5,347 nt of DNA, taken from positions 1 to 5,347 of the forward strand of contig CABXPN010000051.1 of NCBI GenBank assembly GCA_902514225.1, given 5' to 3'. A program made the translations under genes and the position numbers. This document shows positions 1 through 5,347 of this stretch, one piece after another. The number at the start of each line of letters is the position of its first letter. Position 1 is the first letter of the stretch. This stretch comes from an uncultured Bacteroidota bacterium. GTDB taxonomy: Bacteria; Bacteroidota; Bacteroidia; Flavobacteriales; BACL11. The notes under the pieces were generated by a model, which had not been told where the DNA came from, did no database searches, and saw only the letters and a list, made by a program, of their open reading frames with translations.

Positions 1-33
1 AAGAATTGGGATCTTTTTTATTTAAAATTCAGA

Positions 34-2287
<2,254 letters not shown>

Positions 2288-5224
2288 TTAGTACCCAAAA
2301 ATATCCTCTAAAGAAAGGAATTTAATTTCTCCATAGTTTTTTAAGACTTCTAAATCCAAGTTTTCTTTTGAACCAAGCACCATAACAACTCTGTTTTCAC
2401 CAGAAATATGAGAATTATGGAAATTCAGAAGTGTAGTCATATCCATATCTTTAACCTCATTGTAAACACTTTCTCTGATATCATAATCAATTCCTATCTT
2501 AATTGCATTTTCGTAAGAAGATAATAATTTAGATTTTGTTATTCTTTCCGTTCTAAATTTTTGTTCAATTCCCTTTTTGGCATTTTCCATGTTCTCTTCT
2601 GACTGTGGCATATTTTCTAATAATTCAGTCATACCATTTATTGCTTCACCTAATTTATCAGATTGAGTACCAATATAAGAAAACGAATAATGAGATTTAT
2701 TTAGATCTTTAGGAATTGAATAAGTACTATATACCGAATAAGCAAGTGCTTTCGACTCTCTCATTTCTTGAAATACAATAGAACTCATACCTCCTCCAAA
2801 ATAAGAGTTATGAAACATAATTTGAGGAATTTCATTAATTTGTAAATTATCTCCCTTTGCTAATAATAAAACCTCAGCTTGTTGCATGTCATAATCAACA
2901 ATATAAACTGTAGGAACATCAAGAGGTAATTCAGTATATTTAACTTTTTCAGGAACAGGAGTTAAGTTTGTATTATTTGTATGTAATTCTGTTAGTTTTT
3001 CAGAAACAACATTTATTTCTTCTGGTCCATAATAAAGTATTCTGTGAGTGTAAGAAGTTAAATTATGAATCAAATCAACTAATTCTGATGAAGTTACATT
3101 GTTTAACTTCTCTTCTGACATTTTATTTAAGAATGAAGAATTATCTCCATATTTTGCATAACTCATCATAGCAGACCAAAGAATAGTTTGCTTGTTTAAT
3201 TTAGCATCAGTTCTTTCTTTTATTTTTGATAGTTTAAGATTATCAAGTGCTTGTTCATCTGCAATAGCATTTGATAATATATTTTCAAATAACATAACAG
3301 ATTCATCAAAATTAGATTGTAATCCACTTAAAGTAACCTGAACTTTTTCGGAGCTACAATTAACTGACAAATCGCATCCTAACTTATAAAACTCTTGTTG
3401 TACTTCAGAGGAAGTTAATTCCTTAGTACCTAAATATTTTAGATAATCTGTAGCTAATTTTAATCTGTCATCATTGTTTGTCCCCATATCAACAATATAG
3501 TTTAAACGAAACCTCTCGTTTTCTATATTCTCTTTATAAATAAGGTTCAAATCACCAACAGTTGATTTTTTAATATCCTCTTCAAAATTTAAGAACACAG
3601 GTTCAATATCCTTTACTTTTTCTTCAGTAATAGAAACTAAAAAGTCTGATTGATCTTCTCTATTTACAGAAACAGGAGTAATTGCTGGCTTATCAACTTT
3701 CGGAATCGATTTATCTTCACCCGTTCTTTTATAAACTACAACATAATTATTGTCAGAATAATTTTCGTTTGCAAAATCAATAATATCTTGCTTTGTAACT
3801 TTTTCTAATTCTGCCATTTCATTTTGATGGTCTTCCCAAGAAATACCTAATGTAAATGCATCTACAAATTCGTTTGCTCTACCACTATTGCTTTCTAATT
3901 TTTTAATCTGGTTTAGTTTTAAATCAGAAATAATAGCACCAACTAACCAATCTGGAAAATTACCTTTTTTAACTTCTTCAATCTGAGAAAGTAATAAATC
4001 CTTAACTTCTTCTAAAGTTTGTCCAGGTTTAGGACTTCCATAAAATCCGTGTAGAGAATAATCTTTCATTATCATAGGGAAACAACCTCCTCCAATTAAT
4101 TCTTGAGATTGATTTAGATTTAAGTCAATTAATCCGGCAGAAGAATTAGAAAGTACCATATCTATCATAGATAGCATTTTAGAATCTTCAGTATTTGATC
4201 CATCAAAACGGAACCCCATATATAATCTTTCTGCTTCAGGACCCCAAACTTCAGTTTCTACAACTTCTGTTATAGGAGATTCTTTAATAACTTCAAAAGT
4301 AGGTTCTTCTTTCATTTCAAATCCTCCCCAGTATTTTTCAATTAATTTTATTGTTTCATCATAGTCAAAATCACCTGATAAGCAAATAGCCATATTATTT
4401 GGTACATAATATTTATTAAAATACTTTCTGATTTCTGTTAAAGAAGGATTTTTAAGATGTTCAATTGTTCCGATAGTAGTTTGCTGACCGTATTGATGAG
4501 TTGGAAATAATCCATCTAAAAGAGCTTCAAACATTTTTCTTCCATCATTATCTAATCCTCTATTTTTCTCTTCATAAACTGCTTCTAATTCTGTGTGAAA
4601 TAATCTGAAAACAGGATATCTAAATCTTTCTGATTCTAATCTTAACCATTTTTCAATTTGATTAGAAGGAATATCATTTATATAAACTGTTTTTTCGTTA
4701 GATGTATAAGCATTCGTTCCTTTAGCTCCTAATGAAGTTACCATCTTATCGTACTCATTAGCAATTGCAAACTTTGCTGCCTCTCCAGAAACGGAATCAA
4801 TTTGTGCCCAGACTCTTTCTCTGTTAATTGTATCCGACATATCAATAGATCTGTATTCTTCATACAAAGATTCAATCTTTTCTAATAATGGTCTTTCTTT
4901 TTCATAATCTAAAGAACCATAAACATCAGTTCCTTTAAAAAGCATGTGCTCTAAATAATGTGCTAAACCAGTTGCGTTAGAAGGGTCATTCTTACTTCCT
5001 GCTCTTACTGCAATGTTAGTTTGTACTCTTGGAGCATCTGCATAAGATGTTAAATATACTTTTAGCCCATTATCTAAAGTATAAACCCTAGCATTTAAAG
5101 GGTCATTATCTACATTTTCGTAATTGTTTTCTATTTTCATTTTTTCGTTATTCATTGAATTAAAAGTTAAATATCCAAGCGCTATTACTACTAGTGCAAT
5201 TGTTAAAATTTGTTTTGTTTTCAT
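2288..5224 (-). CDS. M16 family (insulinase/pitrilysin-like) zinc metallopeptidase, membrane-anchored or exported
   Basis: Predicted zinc endopeptidase that degrades peptides outside the cytoplasmic membrane; the substrate is unknown. The N-terminus has lysines at 2 and 4, then a hydrophobic stretch at about 6-21, which is a signal peptide or uncleaved anchor. No lipobox cysteine follows, so it does not look like a lipoprotein. The inverted zinc motif HYLEH is at 89-93 (His89 and His93 bind zinc, Glu92 is the catalytic base). The distal motif ELEAVYEE (212-219) supplies Glu219 as the likely third ligand. Between them is an insertion of about 50 residues, mostly charged and helical (about 100-160). 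An M16_C-like domain follows (about 260-450, with YYVPNNMAICLSGDFD at 272-287). The second half (about 545-970) repeats the fold without a zinc motif, as usual for two-unit M16 proteins, and keeps FGGGMSSIVFQEMRE and ALAYS. Arg822 and Tyr829 have the same seven-residue spacing as the insulysin substrate-binding Arg/Tyr pair. The length of about 980 fits a single-chain, four-domain M16 protein. The ATG lies 12 bases after the preceding gene's stop, without a Shine-Dalgarno. Confidence 0.93.
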   Translation of the reverse strand: MKTKQILTIALVVIALGYLTFNSMNNEKMKIENNYENVDNDPLNARVYTLDNGLKVYLTSYADAPRVQTNIAVRAGSKNDPSNATGLAHYLEHMLFKGTDVYGSLDYEKERPLLEKIESLYEEYRSIDMSDTINRERVWAQIDSVSGEAAKFAIANEYDKMVTSLGAKGTNAYTSNEKTVYINDIPSNQIEKWLRLESERFRYPVFRLFHTELEAVYEEKNRGLDNDGRKMFEALLDGLFPTHQYGQQTTIGTIEHLKNPSLTEIRKYFNKYYVPNNMAICLSGDFDYDETIKLIEKYWGGFEMKEEPTFEVIKESPITEVVETEVWGPEAERLYMGFRFDGSNTEDSKMLSMIDMVLSNSSAGLIDLNLNQSQELIGGGCFPMIMKDYSLHGFYGSPKPGQTLEEVKDLLLSQIEEVKKGNFPDWLVGAIISDLKLNQIKKLESNSGRANEFVDAFTLGISWEDHQNEMAELEKVTKQDIIDFANENYSDNNYVVVYKRTGEDKSIPKVDKPAITPVSVNREDQSDFLVSITEEKVKDIEPVFLNFEEDIKKSTVGDLNLIYKENIENERFRLNYIVDMGTNNDDRLKLATDYLKYLGTKELTSSEVQQEFYKLGCDLSVNCSSEKVQVTLSGLQSNFDESVMLFENILSNAIADEQALDNLKLSKIKERTDAKLNKQTILWSAMMSYAKYGDNSSFLNKMSEEKLNNVTSSELVDLIHNLTSYTHRILYYGPEEINVVSEKLTELHTNNTNLTPVPEKVKYTELPLDVPTVYIVDYDMQQAEVLLLAKGDNLQINEIPQIMFHNSYFGGGMSSIVFQEMRESKALAYSVYSTYSIPKDLNKSHYSFSYIGTQSDKLGEAINGMTELLENMPQSEENMENAKKGIEQKFRTERITKSKLLSSYENAIKIGIDYDIRESVYNEVKDMDMTTLLNFHNSHISGENRVVMVLGSKENLDLEVLKNYGEIKFLSLEDIFGY
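2296..2303 (-). promoter_or_regulatory. Possible Bacteroidota -7 promoter box for icd
   Basis: On the minus strand these bases read TATTTTTG, which fits the Bacteroidota -7 consensus TAnnTTTG. The site overlaps the last codons of the M16 peptidase gene and would place transcription start about 30 bases before the icd ATG. No clear TTG -33 element is found about 20 bases upstream; only ATT/TTA lies there. In DNA this AT-rich the match could be chance, so this is a tentative secondary promoter. Confidence 0.2.
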
Positions 5225-5236
5225 AATTAATTTTAG

Positions 5237-5347
5237 TTAATATTCTGGGTCAAGCCCTAATTTTTGTTGTAAAATATTTAAAGAAGGATTCTCTTCCTTC
5301 ATTTTTTCGAATTTATCTTTTGCTGTATATGGTATATTACTTTTAAT
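5237..5347 (-). CDS. C-terminal fragment of an upstream gene, possibly DnaX (DNA polymerase III gamma/tau)
   Basis: An open frame enters from the window edge and runs 36 codons to a TAA at 5239-5237, 12 bases before the peptidase ATG. The fragment is hydrophilic and lysine/glutamate-rich and ends NPSLNILQQKLGLDPEY. The pattern 'KF..M.E.NP.L..L...LGLD' resembles the extreme C-terminus of Bacteroidota DnaX proteins as I remember them, but this is a memory-based resemblance over a short stretch. The open frame, codon use and tight spacing to the next gene support a real coding end. The start and most of the protein lie outside the window, so the product name is tentative. Confidence 0.6.
   Translation of the reverse strand: MKSNIPYTAKDKFEKMKEENPSLNILQQKLGLDPEY

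Noticed and set aside
1..33. Possible terminator after icd
   Set aside because: Only a 5-base GAATT/AATTC pairing with a long loop can be drawn, and no GC-rich stem with a U tract is seen. The window ends before a terminator could be judged.
2968..3171. Plus-strand open frame of 67 codons
   Set aside because: It is antisense inside the M16 peptidase gene, with no homology signal or separate leader.
2288..5224. M16 peptidase as part of a peptide-maturation or toxin/bacteriocin-processing cluster
   Set aside because: M16 peptidases can process RiPP precursors (PqqF-like), but no small precursor gene, radical SAM enzyme or transporter is present. The neighbours are a TCA enzyme and an unidentified gene end.

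Overview
This AT-rich window holds two complete genes and the tail of a third, all on the minus strand and read from high to low coordinates. In reading order they are the last 36 codons of an upstream gene (window edge to 5237), a 978-residue M16/insulinase-type zinc peptidase (5224-2288), and a 741-residue monomeric NADP-dependent isocitrate dehydrogenase (2259-34). The spacers are 12 and 28 bases, so the genes are probably co-transcribed. No tRNA, rRNA, CRISPR array, insertion sequence or sizeable repeat was seen, and no gap between genes is longer than 28 bases.

The window most likely comes from a member of the Bacteroidota, probably a marine or flavobacterium-like lineage. The signs are low GC, A-rich leaders with no GGAGG-type Shine-Dalgarno before both start codons, an M16 peptidase of a form I associate with this phylum (a long helical insertion between the two zinc-binding motifs), and an icd gene of the monomeric type. 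This is an inference from style and families; no species-level marker is present.

Functionally, the isocitrate dehydrogenase is a central TCA-cycle and NADPH-producing enzyme of the cytoplasm. The M16 protein carries an N-terminal membrane segment and should act on peptides outside the cytoplasmic membrane. No direct functional link between the two is evident, and their adjacency looks like housekeeping gene order. The partial upstream gene ends with a sequence vaguely like the C-terminus of Bacteroidota DnaX (DNA polymerase III gamma/tau), but too little is present to be sure.

I looked for an undescribed system and did not find one: this is an ordinary chromosomal region. The points worth a second look are the expanded zinc-site spacing in the peptidase, a possible internal promoter for icd inside the end of the peptidase gene, and the start codon choice of icd.
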